A DNA stretch of 46,558 nt from Shewanella insulae (GTDB lineage: Bacteria; Pseudomonadota; Gammaproteobacteria; Enterobacterales; Shewanellaceae). Position numbers and translations under genes: made by a program. Shown piece after piece: positions 23,574 to 33,094 of this stretch. A model generated the notes under the pieces. It had not been told where the DNA came from and searched no databases. It saw only the letters and a list, made by a program, of their open reading frames with translations. The first letter of the stretch is position 1. Every line of letters begins with the position of its first letter. Location: NCBI RefSeq assembly GCF_009831655.1, contig NZ_WRPA01000028.1, positions 1-46,558 of the forward strand, read 5' to 3'.

Positions 23574-23885
23574 TTAACCTAAGCTAATTTGAACGTCAAC
23601 ACCTGCCGCAAGATCTAGACGCATAAGTGCATCTACAGTCTTTTCAGTCGGCTCTACGATGTCAACAAGACGCTTATGAGTACGAAGTTCGTACTGATCA
23701 CGCGCATCTTTATTAACGTGTGGAGAGATCAAAACGGTATAACGCTCTTTACGCGTTGGTAGTGGAATTGGACCACGTACCTGGGCGCCTGTGCGCTTAG
23801 CAGTTTCAACGATTTCCGCTGTAGACTGATCGATCAGACGATGATCAAATCCTTTCAGGCGGATACGGATTCTTTGGTTCTGCAT
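23574..23885 (-). CDS. rpsJ: 30S ribosomal protein S10 (NusE)
   Basis: S10 is a small-subunit head protein that also acts as NusE: with NusB it binds boxA RNA and joins NusG to link transcription and translation. The 103-residue product has [42 protein letters not shown] and the C-terminal [13 protein letters not shown]. It is the first gene of the S10 operon, preceded by a leader with an attenuator and at least one strong promoter. Length equals E. coli S10. Confidence 0.98.
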
Positions 23886-24060
23886 TGACCAGAGCTCCTA
23901 AAATGGACACATAAAAAATCACCCTCTAGCTTCTTCCTTACTGGAAAAGCAGAGCGAGATGATTTAACCGTTCGACTCCAAATCGGAGTCGCTGTATTAT
24001 TTTACGTCGGTTTCGAGAACCGACAAACTTCGCCTAATGGTTAAGGCGAGGGGCTATTAT
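23886..24060 (-). promoter_or_regulatory. S10 operon leader
   Basis: About 170 nt of leader between the strong promoter and rpsJ. In minus-strand order it shows stem-loops at about 24031-24050 (CGCCTTAACC...GGCG), 24005-24023 (GTCGGTTCTCGAAACCGAC) and 23972-23992 (GCGACTCCGATTTGGAGTCG), then the attenuator listed separately. This multi-hairpin layout is that of the L4-regulated S10 leader of gammaproteobacteria. Confidence 0.75.
23913..23960 (-). terminator. S10 leader attenuator hairpin
   Basis: Minus strand: ATCTCGCTCT-GCTTTTCC, loop AGTAA, GGAAGAAGC-TAGAGGGTGAT, then TTTTTT. The long stem has a bulge and two mismatches and ends in a U run shortly before the rpsJ ribosome site. It occupies the position of the L4/NusA-dependent attenuator of E. 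coli. Confidence 0.7.
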
Positions 24061-24083
24061 ACTGATCTAACGCTGGAGATCAA
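24056..24083 (-). promoter_or_regulatory. S10 operon promoter (proximal)
   Basis: Minus strand: TTGATC (24078-24083), 16-bp spacer, perfect TATAAT (24056-24061), then AGCCCC. Strong sigma70-type match, about 170 bp upstream of rpsJ. Confidence 0.75.
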
Positions 24084-24135
24084 GCCCGTTGAACGAATTA
24101 ACAGCAGTTATGCATTAATCCTCAAAGTGGCGTGT

Positions 24136-24141
24136 ATTATA
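24136..24141 (-). promoter_or_regulatory. Possible second (distal) S10 operon promoter -10
   Basis: A second perfect minus-strand TATAAT lies 80 bp further upstream, but I see no good -35 at 16-18 bp. Possibly a tandem promoter. Confidence 0.3.
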
Positions 24142-24192
24142 CTTATCCAGATCAGAAAAGCTAGTCTCCTCACCCGAGAAATTATAGGCAAT

Positions 24193-24220
24193 AAAAAAGG
24201 CAGCCTAAGCTGCCTTTTTC
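24193..24220 (-). terminator. Terminator of the str operon (after tuf copy 1)
   Basis: Minus strand: AAAAAGGCAGC, loop TTAG, GCTGCCTTTTTT. An identical terminator follows the other tuf gene (40968-40995). Confidence 0.93.
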
Positions 24221-24245
24221 AGTGTCTCTGTAAAATCAAACGCTA

Positions 24246-25430
24246 TTAAGCGATGATCTTAGCTACAACACCAGCACCAACTGTACGGCCACCTTCACGG
24301 ATAGCGAAACGTAGACCTTCATCCATCGCGATTGGGCAGATTAGGGTTACGTTCATCTTGATGTTGTCACCAGGCATTACCATTTCAACGCCTTCTGGCA
24401 GCTCGATAGTACCGGTTACGTCAGTTGTACGGAAGTAGAACTGTGGACGGTAGCCCTTGAAGAATGGAGTGTGACGACCACCTTCTTCTTTTGACAGTAC
24501 GTATACTTCTGATTCGAACTGAGTGTGTGGAGTGATTGAACCAGGCTGAGCCAGTACTTGACCACGCTCAACTTCATCACGCTTAGTACCACGTAGTAGT
24601 ACACCACAGTTCTCACCTGCACGACCTTCGTCAAGCAGCTTGCGGAACATTTCAACACCAGTACAAGTAGTCTTAGTAGTGTCTTTGATACCTACGATTT
24701 CTACTTCGTCACCAACTTTGATGATACCGCGCTCAACACGACCTGTTACTACAGTACCACGGCCTGAGATTGAGAATACGTCTTCGATAGGCAGAATGAA
24801 TGCACCGTCGATAGCACGCTCTGGCTCTGGGATGTAAGAATCTAGCGCTTCAGCTAGTTCTACAATCTTAGCTTCCCACTCTGCCTCGCCTTCTAGGGCT
24901 TTCAGTGCAGAACCTTGGATAACTGGTAGGTCATCACCTGGGAAGTCATATTCAGATAGCAGTTCACGAACTTCCATCTCAACCAGTTCTAGCAGCTCTT
25001 CATCATCAACCATGTCACACTTGTTCATGAATACGATGATGTAAGGTACACCTACCTGACGAGAAAGCAGGATGTGCTCACGAGTCTGTGGCATTGGACC
25101 GTCAGTAGAAGCTACTACCAGGATAGCGCCGTCCATCTGTGCAGCACCAGTGATCATGTTTTTAACATAGTCAGCGTGGCCTGGGCAGTCTACGTGTGCG
25201 TAGTGACGAGTTGGAGTATCGTACTCGATGTGAGAGGTATTGATGGTAATACCGCGCTCACGCTCTTCTGGAGCGTTATCGATCTGTGCGAAATCTTTAG
25301 CTTCACCACCGTACGTCTTAGTCAGTACGTGAGAGATAGCAGCAGTTAGAGTTGTTTTACCATGGTCAACGTGACCGATGGTACCAACGTTAACATGGGG
25401 TTTACTACGTTCAAATTTTTCTTTAGCCAC
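24246..25430 (-). CDS. tufA: Elongation factor Tu, copy 1 (str operon, GTG start)
   Basis: EF-Tu delivers aminoacyl-tRNA to the ribosome as a GTP complex. The 394-residue product has the G1 motif GHVDHGKT (18-25), G3 DCPGHADY (about 81-88) and G4 NKCD (about 136-139). Last gene of the rpsL-rpsG-fusA-tuf operon, 79 bp after fusA. The start is GTG, as for E. coli tufA, whereas the second copy starts with ATG. The protein is identical to the one encoded at 41021-42205; I count 14 base differences in the coding sequence, mostly near the 5' end. The symbol follows E. coli position. Confidence 0.98.
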   Translation of the reverse strand: MAKEKFERSKPHVNVGTIGHVDHGKTTLTAAISHVLTKTYGGEAKDFAQIDNAPEERERGITINTSHIEYDTPTRHYAHVDCPGHADYVKNMITGAAQMDGAILVVASTDGPMPQTREHILLSRQVGVPYIIVFMNKCDMVDDEELLELVEMEVRELLSEYDFPGDDLPVIQGSALKALEGEAEWEAKIVELAEALDSYIPEPERAIDGAFILPIEDVFSISGRGTVVTGRVERGIIKVGDEVEIVGIKDTTKTTCTGVEMFRKLLDEGRAGENCGVLLRGTKRDEVERGQVLAQPGSITPHTQFESEVYVLSKEEGGRHTPFFKGYRPQFYFRTTDVTGTIELPEGVEMVMPGDNIKMNVTLICPIAMDEGLRFAIREGGRTVGAGVVAKIIA

Positions 25431-25509
25431 GATATATTCCTTTCTTTTCAGAAATACTCAGCCTTGCTGAGCAATAGCATTCAATTATGAGTTATAGACT
25501 AGTTTGCGA

Positions 25510-27606
25510 TTATCCGCGCGCTTCTATAACTGATTTTGCAACATTCTGCGGCGCATCCGCGTACTTCAAAAACTCCATAGAGTATGAGGCACGTCCTTGG
25601 GTAGCACTACGCAGGTCTGTCGCGTAACCAAACATTTCAGATAGAGGCACTACAGCTCGAACGATTTTGACGCCGCCAATGCCGTCGTCCATTCCTTCGA
25701 TCAAGCCGCGACGTCGGTTCAAGTCGCCTACCACATCCCCCATGTAATCTTCAGGAGTGGTCACTTCAACCTTCATACAAGGTTCCAGTAACACAGGGTC
25801 AGCTTCTAGAGCGCCCTTCTTGAAGCCCATGGAGCCGGCCACTTTAAACGCCATCTCGTTCGAGTCGACATCATGATATGAGCCGTCGAACAGCGTAACT
25901 TTAACGTCCAGCACAGGGAAACCGGCGAGCACGCCGTTCTTCATCTGTTCCTGGATACCTTTATCTACTGCAGGGATGTATTCTCTTGGAACAACACCAC
26001 CAACAATCTCGTTGACAAATTCATAGCCAAAACCTTCTTCTTGAGGTTCAAGCTTCAACCAGACGTGACCGAATTGTCCTCGGCCCCCTGATTGACGAAC
26101 GAACTTGCCTTCGGCTTCTACACTCGAGCGAATAGACTCACGATACGCTACTTGTGGTTTACCTACGTTACACTCGACACTGAATTCGCGACGCATACGG
26201 TCGACGATGATATCTAAGTGCAACTCACCCATGCCTGAGATCAGGGTTTGACCCGATTCTTCGTTGGTTTCAACGCGGAAAGAGGGATCTTCTGCAGCGA
26301 GTTTCTGCAGGGCAATCGCCATCTTCTCTTGGTCGGCTTGTGATCTTGGCTCCACAGCGATCGTGATTACGGGCTCAGGGAACTCCATACGTTCGAGAAT
26401 AACTTTGTGGTCAGCATCGCATAGGGTGTCACCAGTGGTAACATCCTTCAGACCAATAGCCGCCGCGATGTCACCAGCACGGACTTCTTTGATCTCTTTA
26501 CGGTCGTTTGCATGCATCTGCACCATACGACCAATACGCTCACGCTTCTGTTTGACCGAGTTATATACGCCGGAACCCGTTTCCAATACGCCTGAATAAA
26601 CACGCACAAAGGTTAATGTTCCAACGAATGGGTCTGTCGCGATCTTAAATGCTAACGCCGAGAAAGGTGCGTTGTCGTCCGCTGGACGTTCAACTTCATT
26701 CTCTCGCTCGTCGATGCCCTTGATAGCAGGTACTTCGACAGGTGATGGCAAATAATCGATAACAGCATCGAGTACGGCCTGCACACCCTTGTTCTTAAAC
26801 GCAGAACCACAGGTGGCCAGCACGATCTCATTAGCCAGAGTTCGCTGACGTAATGCAGCCTTAATCTCTTCTTCCGATAGCTCACCTTCTTCAAGGTATT
26901 TGTCCATCAGCTCTTCAGAGGCTTCGGCGGCACTCTCAACTAGGTATTCACGCATCTCGTTGGCTTTATCAACCAACTCAGCGGGAATTTCTTCATAAGT
27001 GAAGGTCGTACCCTGATCTGATTCGTTCCAGTTAATGGCCTTCATCTTGATCAGGTCAATGACACCCTTAAACTCTTCTTCGGCACCTATGTTTAATTGA
27101 ATAGGTACACAAGTCGCTCCCAGACGGTTACGTATCTGTCCAACGACGCGTTCAAAGTCAGCACCAGCGCGGTCCATCTTATTGACAAACACTAAGCGCG
27201 GGACGTGGTACTTGTCCGCTTGTCGCCATACAGTTTCGGACTGAGGTTCAACACCAGATGAACCACAGAACACAACTACCGCACCATCGAGCACACGCAG
27301 CGAACGCTCAACTTCAATGGTGAAGTCAACGTGGCCAGGGGTATCGATGATATTGATACGGTGCTCGGTAAATTGAGCATCCATACCGCGCCAGAACGTG
27401 GTTGTTGCCGCAGAGGTGATGGTAATACCACGCTCCTGCTCCTGTTCCATCCAGTCCATGGTGGCTGCGCCATCATGCACTTCACCGATCTTGTGAGACA
27501 TACCGGTGTAGAAGAGAACACGTTCTGTAGTTGTGGTTTTTCCTGCGTCAACGTGAGCACAGATACCGATGTTACGGTAGCGCTCAATTGGAGTTGTACG
27601 AGCCAC
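25510..27606 (-). CDS. fusA: Elongation factor G (GTG start)
   Basis: EF-G drives translocation and, with RRF, ribosome recycling. The 698-residue GTPase has AHVDAGKTTTTERVL (G1, about 16-30), DTPGHVDF (G3, about 88-95) and NKMDRAG (G4, about 142-148), followed by domains II-V through SYSMEFLKYADAP near the C terminus. The start is GTG at 27606, with AAGAGGG upstream and a 7-bp hairpin just before that. It lies 75 bp after rpsG. Length and motifs are normal for housekeeping EF-G. Other EF-G-like paralogues may exist elsewhere. Confidence 0.98.
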   Translation of the reverse strand: MARTTPIERYRNIGICAHVDAGKTTTTERVLFYTGMSHKIGEVHDGAATMDWMEQEQERGITITSAATTTFWRGMDAQFTEHRINIIDTPGHVDFTIEVERSLRVLDGAVVVFCGSSGVEPQSETVWRQADKYHVPRLVFVNKMDRAGADFERVVGQIRNRLGATCVPIQLNIGAEEEFKGVIDLIKMKAINWNESDQGTTFTYEEIPAELVDKANEMREYLVESAAEASEELMDKYLEEGELSEEEIKAALRQRTLANEIVLATCGSAFKNKGVQAVLDAVIDYLPSPVEVPAIKGIDERENEVERPADDNAPFSALAFKIATDPFVGTLTFVRVYSGVLETGSGVYNSVKQKRERIGRMVQMHANDRKEIKEVRAGDIAAAIGLKDVTTGDTLCDADHKVILERMEFPEPVITIAVEPRSQADQEKMAIALQKLAAEDPSFRVETNEESGQTLISGMGELHLDIIVDRMRREFSVECNVGKPQVAYRESIRSSVEAEGKFVRQSGGRGQFGHVWLKLEPQEEGFGYEFVNEIVGGVVPREYIPAVDKGIQEQMKNGVLAGFPVLDVKVTLFDGSYHDVDSNEMAFKVAGSMGFKKGALEADPVLLEPCMKVEVTTPEDYMGDVVGDLNRRRGLIEGMDDGIGGVKIVRAVVPLSEMFGYATDLRSATQGRASYSMEFLKYADAPQNVAKSVIEARG

Positions 27607-27622
27607 GATTAAACCCTCTTTA

Positions 27623-27676
27623 CTAAGGTAGGAACCTTAGTGATGTAAAACATGGTGCAGGCAAACGCCTGCACCA
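27623..27676 (-). promoter_or_regulatory. Paired hairpins between rpsG and fusA
   Basis: Two perfect stem-loops fill the gap on the minus strand. One is a 10-bp stem with loop GTTT (arms 27653-27662 and 27667-27676). The other is a 7-bp stem CTAAGGT/ACCTTAG (27623-27640) ending 3 nt before the fusA ribosome site. Neither has a U tract, so they are unlikely to be terminators; control of fusA translation or RNA stability is inference. Confidence 0.5.
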
Positions 27677-27681
27677 AAAGA

Positions 27682-28152
27682 TTACCAGCGGTAATGAGCA
27701 AACGCTTTGTTTGCTTCTGCCATACGATGCACGTCTTCGCGCTTCTTAACGGCAGTGCCTTTGTTTTCGGCAGCATCTAGCATTTCACCTGCTAGACGTA
27801 GAGCCATAGATTTTTCACCACGCTTACGTGCAGCTTCAACTAACCAGCGCATCGCTAGTGCGTTACGACGCACTGGACGAACTTCACATGGTACCTGGTA
27901 AGTAGAACCACCAACACGACGAGACTTAACCTCGACTGATGGTCGTACGTTATCCAGGGCTGCTTCAAGGATCACTAGGTGCTCTTCGCCTTTCTTCTCA
28001 GCGACAACGTCTAGTGCCTTGTAAATGATTTTTTCAGCAGTCGACTTTTTGCCGTCCTGCATAATGACGTTGATGAACTTAGCCAGCAACTCACTATTAA
28101 ATTTTGGATCTGGTAGGATTTTACGTTGTCCTACAACGCGACGTCTTGGCAT
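27682..28152 (-). CDS. rpsG: 30S ribosomal protein S7
   Basis: S7 starts assembly of the 16S 3' domain and lies at the E site. In E. coli it represses the str operon by binding the rpsL-rpsG gap. The 156-residue product starts MPRRRVVGQRKILPDPKFNSELLAKFINVIM and has the VGGSTYQVPCEVRPVRR signature (about 81-97). It lies 80 bp after rpsL, the gap where S7 binding would be expected, and 75 bp before fusA. Length equals the E. coli B form. Confidence 0.98.
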   Translation of the reverse strand: MPRRRVVGQRKILPDPKFNSELLAKFINVIMQDGKKSTAEKIIYKALDVVAEKKGEEHLVILEAALDNVRPSVEVKSRRVGGSTYQVPCEVRPVRRNALAMRWLVEAARKRGEKSMALRLAGEMLDAAENKGTAVKKREDVHRMAEANKAFAHYRW

Positions 28153-28232
28153 AACAATTTCTCCGTATGCTTCAGGGACCCCAAAACTGGAATCTCAATT
28201 ATCTCTAGCTTGGCCTTACTTAACGGAAAACG

Positions 28233-28607
28233 TTAAGACTTAGGACGCTTAGCTCCGTACTTAGAACGTCCTTGACGACGCTCACTAACACCAGCACAGT
28301 CTAATGCGCCACGAACAGTGTGATAACGAACACCTGGTAAGTCTTTAACACGACCACCACGGATTAGGATCACGCTGTGCTCCTGCAGGTTGTGGCCTTC
28401 ACCGCCGATGTACGAAGTTACTTCGAAACCGTTAGTTAGACGCACACGAGCTACTTTACGTAGTGCAGAGTTAGGTTTTTTAGGTGTGGTTGTGTACACG
28501 CGAGTACAAACACCACGCTTTTGTGGACACGCATTCAACGCTGGCACATTAGTCTTGATGACTTTTGGCGAGCGAGGCTTACGTACCAACTGGTTTACAG
28601 TTGCCAT
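28233..28607 (-). CDS. rpsL: 30S ribosomal protein S12
   Basis: S12 is at the decoding centre and controls accuracy; it is the classical streptomycin-resistance protein. The 124-residue product contains TTPKKPNSALRKVARV with lysines at 43 and 44 and VKDLPGVRYH with lysine 88 (initiator Met counted). These are the wild-type-like residues at the usual resistance positions. First gene of the str operon, 100 bp downstream of a near-consensus promoter. Length equals E. coli S12. Confidence 0.98.
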   Translation of the reverse strand: MATVNQLVRKPRSPKVIKTNVPALNACPQKRGVCTRVYTTTPKKPNSALRKVARVRLTNGFEVTSYIGGEGHNLQEHSVILIRGGRVKDLPGVRYHTVRGALDCAGVSERRQGRSKYGAKRPKS

Positions 28608-28683
28608 GTATAGCTCCGAATCAGTTGATTAAACTCAACAGTAAGGTGTGAAAAATCTATATCCCACAGGTGTGGGACGCGAA

Positions 28684-28712
28684 ATTTTAGAAAGGTAAGG
28701 GGTCGCTGTCAA
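28684..28712 (-). promoter_or_regulatory. str operon promoter
   Basis: Minus strand: perfect -35 TTGACA (28707-28712), 17-bp spacer, -10 TAAAAT (28684-28689), about 75 bp before the rpsL ATG. It lies between the rpoC terminator and rpsL. Confidence 0.85.
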
Positions 28713-28742
28713 GAAATAGCCAACTTTTTACCCAATTTAAGT

Positions 28743-28772
28743 AAAAAAAAGGCACCCGAGGTGCCTTTTTTA
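28743..28772 (-). terminator. Terminator of rpoBC
   Basis: Minus strand: AAAAAAGGCACC, loop TCG, GGTGCCTTTTTTTT, about 25 bp after the rpoC stop. Strong intrinsic terminator. Confidence 0.93.
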
Positions 28773-28797
28773 CAATCTATTTACCCACTAGCACCGA

Positions 28798-31700
28798 TTA
28801 TTCGGAGCTGCCAGCCAGGTTCAATAGATCGGCAAGGTTCTGCTCTGCTTCACTGGCACTGATTGCCGGCACTTCTTCTGCCTGGCCATTCTGTGCAGCC
28901 TGGTTACGGCTGTTGTGATACGCATAACCAGTACCTGCCGGGATCAGACGACCCACGATCACGTTCTCTTTCAGGCCACGCAGCTTATCGCTCTTACCGC
29001 CTACGGCAGCTTCGGTCAATACGCGAGTGGTTTCCTGGAACGATGCCGCCGAGATAAACGACTCGGTCGCAAGCGATGCCTTGGTGATACCCAGTAGTTC
29101 ACGGTCGAACTTAGCAGGCTCTTTGCCTTGCGCTTCAAGTTCGCGGTTAGCGATCTTAACGCGAGAGACTTCAACCTGTTCGCCCGGTAGGAACTCACTG
29201 TCACCGGCTTCGGTGATCTCACACTTACGCAGCATCTGACGGATGATCACTTCGATGTGCTTATCGTTAATCTTCACGCCCTGCAGACGGTAAACGTCTT
29301 GCACTTCGTTAACGATATAGTTAGCCACCTTGTGAATACCACGTAGACGCAGAATGTCGTGTGCAGCTTCTGGACCGTCGGCGATAACTTCGCCGCGCTC
29401 AACCTTCTCACCTTCGAACACGTTCAGGTTACGCCACTTAGGAATCATCTCCTCGTATGGCTTACCACCATCGGCAGGTGTGATCACCAGACGACGCTTA
29501 CCTTTGGTCTCTTTACCGAACGAGATAGTACCTGAGTACTCGGCCAGGATGGCAGGCTCTTTCGGCTTACGCGCTTCAAACAAGTCGGCAACGCGTGGCA
29601 GACCACCGGTAATATCACGAGTCTTAGATGATTCTTGCGGAATACGTGCAAGCGCGTCACCCACGGCGATTTGAGCGTTATCGTCTTGGTTAACGATCGC
29701 CTTACCAGGCAGGAAGTATTGCGCTGGTACTTCGGTACCTGGAATCATCAGATCGTTGCCATCGGCACCAACCAGACGAATCGCCGGACGCATCTCTTTA
29801 CCCGCGGTCGGACGTTGACCCACATCCATCACCACGATAGAAGATAGACCTGTTAGTTCATCGGTCTGACGTGTCATGGTGACACCTTCGATCATGTCGA
29901 CGAACTTGATGCTACCCGCTACCTCAGAAACGATTGGGTGAGTGTGCGGATCCCAGTTAGCGATGATTTCACCGGCATTAACCGCTGCATCTTCTAGCTT
30001 CTCTAGGATAGTACCGTAAGGCACCTTATAACGCTCTTTCTCACGACCCAGTTCATCGATGATCGCGATTTCAGATGAACGCGATACGATAACCAGCTTA
30101 CCGTCACTATTGGTTACATGCTTAGCGTTGTGCAGCTTAACGGTACCGGCGTTCTTCACCTGTACGTTGTTTTCTGCAGACGCTCTCGATGCCGCACCAC
30201 CGATGTGGAAGGTACGCATCGTCAGCTGTGTACCTGGCTCACCAATTGACTGAGCGGCAACAACACCAATAGCTTCACCTTGGTTGATCAGGTGACCACG
30301 TGCCAGGTCACGACCGTAACACGCCGCACACACACCGAAGTCTGTGTCACAGCTGATTACTGAGCGAACCTTCACTTCGTCGACACTGTGCTTCTCAAGC
30401 TTGTCACACCATGTTTCATCCAGCAGGGTGTTACGCGGCGCAAGTACATCTTCGGTGCCGGGATAGTAAACATCTTCTGCTACCACACGACCCAGTACAC
30501 GCTCACGCAATGGCTCAACAACGTCACCACCTTCAATCAGCGGCTTCATGGTCAGACCTTCGTGGGTACCACAATCGTCTTCGATAACCACTAAGTCTTG
30601 CGCAACGTCAACCAGACGACGAGTCAGATAACCCGAGTTCGCTGTCTTAAGTGCGGTATCCGCCAGACCCTTACGAGCACCGTGAGTAGAGATAAAGTAC
30701 TGAAGTACGTTTAGACCTTCACGGAAGTTCGCCGTAATTGGGGTTTCGATGATAGAGCCATCAGGCTTAGCCATCAGACCACGCATACCCGCTAGCTGAC
30801 GAATCTGTGCAGCACTACCACGAGCGCCTGAGTCGGCCATCATGTAGATGCTGTTGAACGAAGCTTGAGTTTCTTCTTCGCCATCACGGTTAATCACTGT
30901 CTCGCTAGACAGGTTATCCATCATCGCCTTAGAAACTTTTTCGTTCGCGCTTGCCCAGATATCGATAACCTTGTTGTAACGCTCACCGGCGGTAACAAGA
31001 CCCGACTGGAACTGCTCTTGAATCTCAAGAACTTCGGCTTCGGCATCAGATACCAGAGTGTACTTCTCATCTGGGATAACCATATCGTTAATACCCACAG
31101 AGGCACCAGATACAGTCGCGAAGTGGAAACCGGTATACATGAGTTGGTCAGCAAAGATAACGGTATCTTTCAGACCCAATTGACGATAACAAGTGTTCAA
31201 TAGCTTAGAGATCTGCTTCTTACCCATGTTCTGGTTAACCAGATCATAAGATAGACCCTTTGGCAGCACCTGAGACAACAGAGCACGACCCACAGTCGTA
31301 TCAACGATACGGCGTGACTCGGTGCGCTCTCCGTCTTCACCGATAATGGTCTCGGTAATACGTACCTTGACGCGAGCATGTAGCTCGGCAACGCCAGTAC
31401 GGTATGCCTTTTCTACCTCGGCAACAGATTCGAACGCCATGCCTTCACCGCGGCCGTTTACACATTCACGGCTGGTGTAGTACAGACCCAATACAACGTC
31501 CTGTGACGGTGTGATCACCGGCTCACCGTTTGCAGGTGACAGGATGTTGTTGGTAGACATCATGAGTGAACGTGCTTCCAACTGAGCTTCTAGCGTCAGT
31601 GGCACGTGAACCGCCATCTGGTCACCATCGAAGTCAGCGTTATACGCCGCACACACCAATGGGTGCAGTTGGATCGCCTTACCTTCAATCAGTACCGGCT

Positions 31701-33012
31701 CGAACGCCTGAATACCAAGACGGTGAAGTGTCGGTGCACGGTTAAGCATCACAGGATGCTCACGGATCACGTCATCGAGTACGTCCCAAACCTCTGGTAC
31801 TTCGCGCTCAACCATCTTCTTAGCAGCTTTGATGGTAGTAGCCAGGCCACGACCTTCCAGCTTGCCATAGATGAATGGCTTGAACAGTTCGAGTGCCATC
31901 TTCTTAGGCAGACCACACTGATGCAGACGCAGAGTAGGACCTACGGTAATAACCGAACGGCCTGAGTAGTCAACACGCTTACCCAGTAGGTTCTGACGGA
32001 AACGACCCTGCTTACCCTTGATCATGTCGGCCAAAGATTTCAGAGGACGCTTGTTAGAACCCGTGATCGCACGACCGCGACGACCGTTATCCAGTAGCGC
32101 ATCCACAGACTCTTGCAGCATACGCTTTTCGTTGCGTACGATGATGTCCGGTGCAGCTAGGTCTAACAGACGCTTCAGACGGTTGTTACGGTTGATCACG
32201 CGGCGATACAGATCGTTCAAATCTGAAGTCGCGAAACGGCCGCCGTCCAGCGGTACCAGTGGACGCAGATCAGGTGGCAGAACCGGTAGCACCTTGAGGA
32301 TCATCCACTCTGGCTTGTTGCCAGACTGGTAGAAGGCCTCAATCAGCTTCAGGCGCTTAGTGATCTTCTTACGACGAGTCTCAGAGTTGATCGATGGCAG
32401 CTCTTCGCGCATCTCTTCAATCTCTTTTTCAAGATCGATAGCACGCAGCAGCTCAAGCACTGCCTCGGCACCCATCTTGGCTTCGAACTCGTCACCGTAC
32501 TCTTCCAGTGCGTCGAGGTAGTTTTCCTCAGTCAGCATCTGACCGCGCTCGAGGCTGGTCATGCCAGGCTCGATCACCACGAAAGATTCGAAGTAAAGCA
32601 CACGTTCAATGTCACGCAGGGTCATATCCAGCATCAAACCGATACGAGACGGCAGAGACTTCAAGAACCAAATGTGTGCAACTGGGCTTGCAAGATCGAT
32701 GTGACCCATACGCTCACGACGTACTTTAGTCTGGGTAACTTCAACGCCACACTTCTCACAAATCACACCACGGTGCTTAAGACGCTTATACTTACCGCAT
32801 AAACACTCGTAGTCTTTAACTGGACCAAAAATACGCGCACAGAACAAGCCTTCACGCTCAGGCTTGAAAGTACGGTAGTTAATGGTTTCTGGCTTCTTAA
32901 CTTCACCAAATGACCAAGAGCGGATCAGATCAGGCGACGCTAGGCCGATCTTGATACCTTCAAATTCTTCAGTCTTGCTTTGCTGTTTCAGAAACTTTAA
33001 TAAGTCTTTCAC
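28798..33012 (-). CDS. rpoC: RNA polymerase beta' subunit
   Basis: RpoC holds the catalytic centre of RNA polymerase. The 1404-residue product has the N-terminal zinc site (CLCGKYKRLKHRGVICEKC, about 70-88), the Mg2+-binding loop NADFDGD (about 458-464), the second zinc site with DDCGTHEG and SCDTDFGVCAACYG (near 810-900), and the trigger-loop region around GEPGTQLTMRTFHIGGAAS. It lies 82 bp after rpoB; that gap has a 6-bp hairpin (33046-33060). A strong terminator follows. Length is close to E. coli (1407). Confidence 0.99.
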   Translation of the reverse strand: MKDLLKFLKQQSKTEEFEGIKIGLASPDLIRSWSFGEVKKPETINYRTFKPEREGLFCARIFGPVKDYECLCGKYKRLKHRGVICEKCGVEVTQTKVRRERMGHIDLASPVAHIWFLKSLPSRIGLMLDMTLRDIERVLYFESFVVIEPGMTSLERGQMLTEENYLDALEEYGDEFEAKMGAEAVLELLRAIDLEKEIEEMREELPSINSETRRKKITKRLKLIEAFYQSGNKPEWMILKVLPVLPPDLRPLVPLDGGRFATSDLNDLYRRVINRNNRLKRLLDLAAPDIIVRNEKRMLQESVDALLDNGRRGRAITGSNKRPLKSLADMIKGKQGRFRQNLLGKRVDYSGRSVITVGPTLRLHQCGLPKKMALELFKPFIYGKLEGRGLATTIKAAKKMVEREVPEVWDVLDDVIREHPVMLNRAPTLHRLGIQAFEPVLIEGKAIQLHPLVCAAYNADFDGDQMAVHVPLTLEAQLEARSLMMSTNNILSPANGEPVITPSQDVVLGLYYTSRECVNGRGEGMAFESVAEVEKAYRTGVAELHARVKVRITETIIGEDGERTESRRIVDTTVGRALLSQVLPKGLSYDLVNQNMGKKQISKLLNTCYRQLGLKDTVIFADQLMYTGFHFATVSGASVGINDMVIPDEKYTLVSDAEAEVLEIQEQFQSGLVTAGERYNKVIDIWASANEKVSKAMMDNLSSETVINRDGEEETQASFNSIYMMADSGARGSAAQIRQLAGMRGLMAKPDGSIIETPITANFREGLNVLQYFISTHGARKGLADTALKTANSGYLTRRLVDVAQDLVVIEDDCGTHEGLTMKPLIEGGDVVEPLRERVLGRVVAEDVYYPGTEDVLAPRNTLLDETWCDKLEKHSVDEVKVRSVISCDTDFGVCAACYGRDLARGHLINQGEAIGVVAAQSIGEPGTQLTMRTFHIGGAASRASAENNVQVKNAGTVKLHNAKHVTNSDGKLVIVSRSSEIAIIDELGREKERYKVPYGTILEKLEDAAVNAGEIIANWDPHTHPIVSEVAGSIKFVDMIEGVTMTRQTDELTGLSSIVVMDVGQRPTAGKEMRPAIRLVGADGNDLMIPGTEVPAQYFLPGKAIVNQDDNAQIAVGDALARIPQESSKTRDITGGLPRVADLFEARKPKEPAILAEYSGTISFGKETKGKRRLVITPADGGKPYEEMIPKWRNLNVFEGEKVERGEVIADGPEAAHDILRLRGIHKVANYIVNEVQDVYRLQGVKINDKHIEVIIRQMLRKCEITEAGDSEFLPGEQVEVSRVKIANRELEAQGKEPAKFDRELLGITKASLATESFISAASFQETTRVLTEAAVGGKSDKLRGLKENVIVGRLIPAGTGYAYHNSRNQAAQNGQAEEVPAISASEAEQNLADLLNLAGSSE

Positions 33013-33094
33013 GTTTCTCTCCTGAAGGAGTTAAACCAGGCGCCCTGCTCTCGCAGAGCACCGTCTATTGCCAAACTTCGGCGATGGCCAAGTC

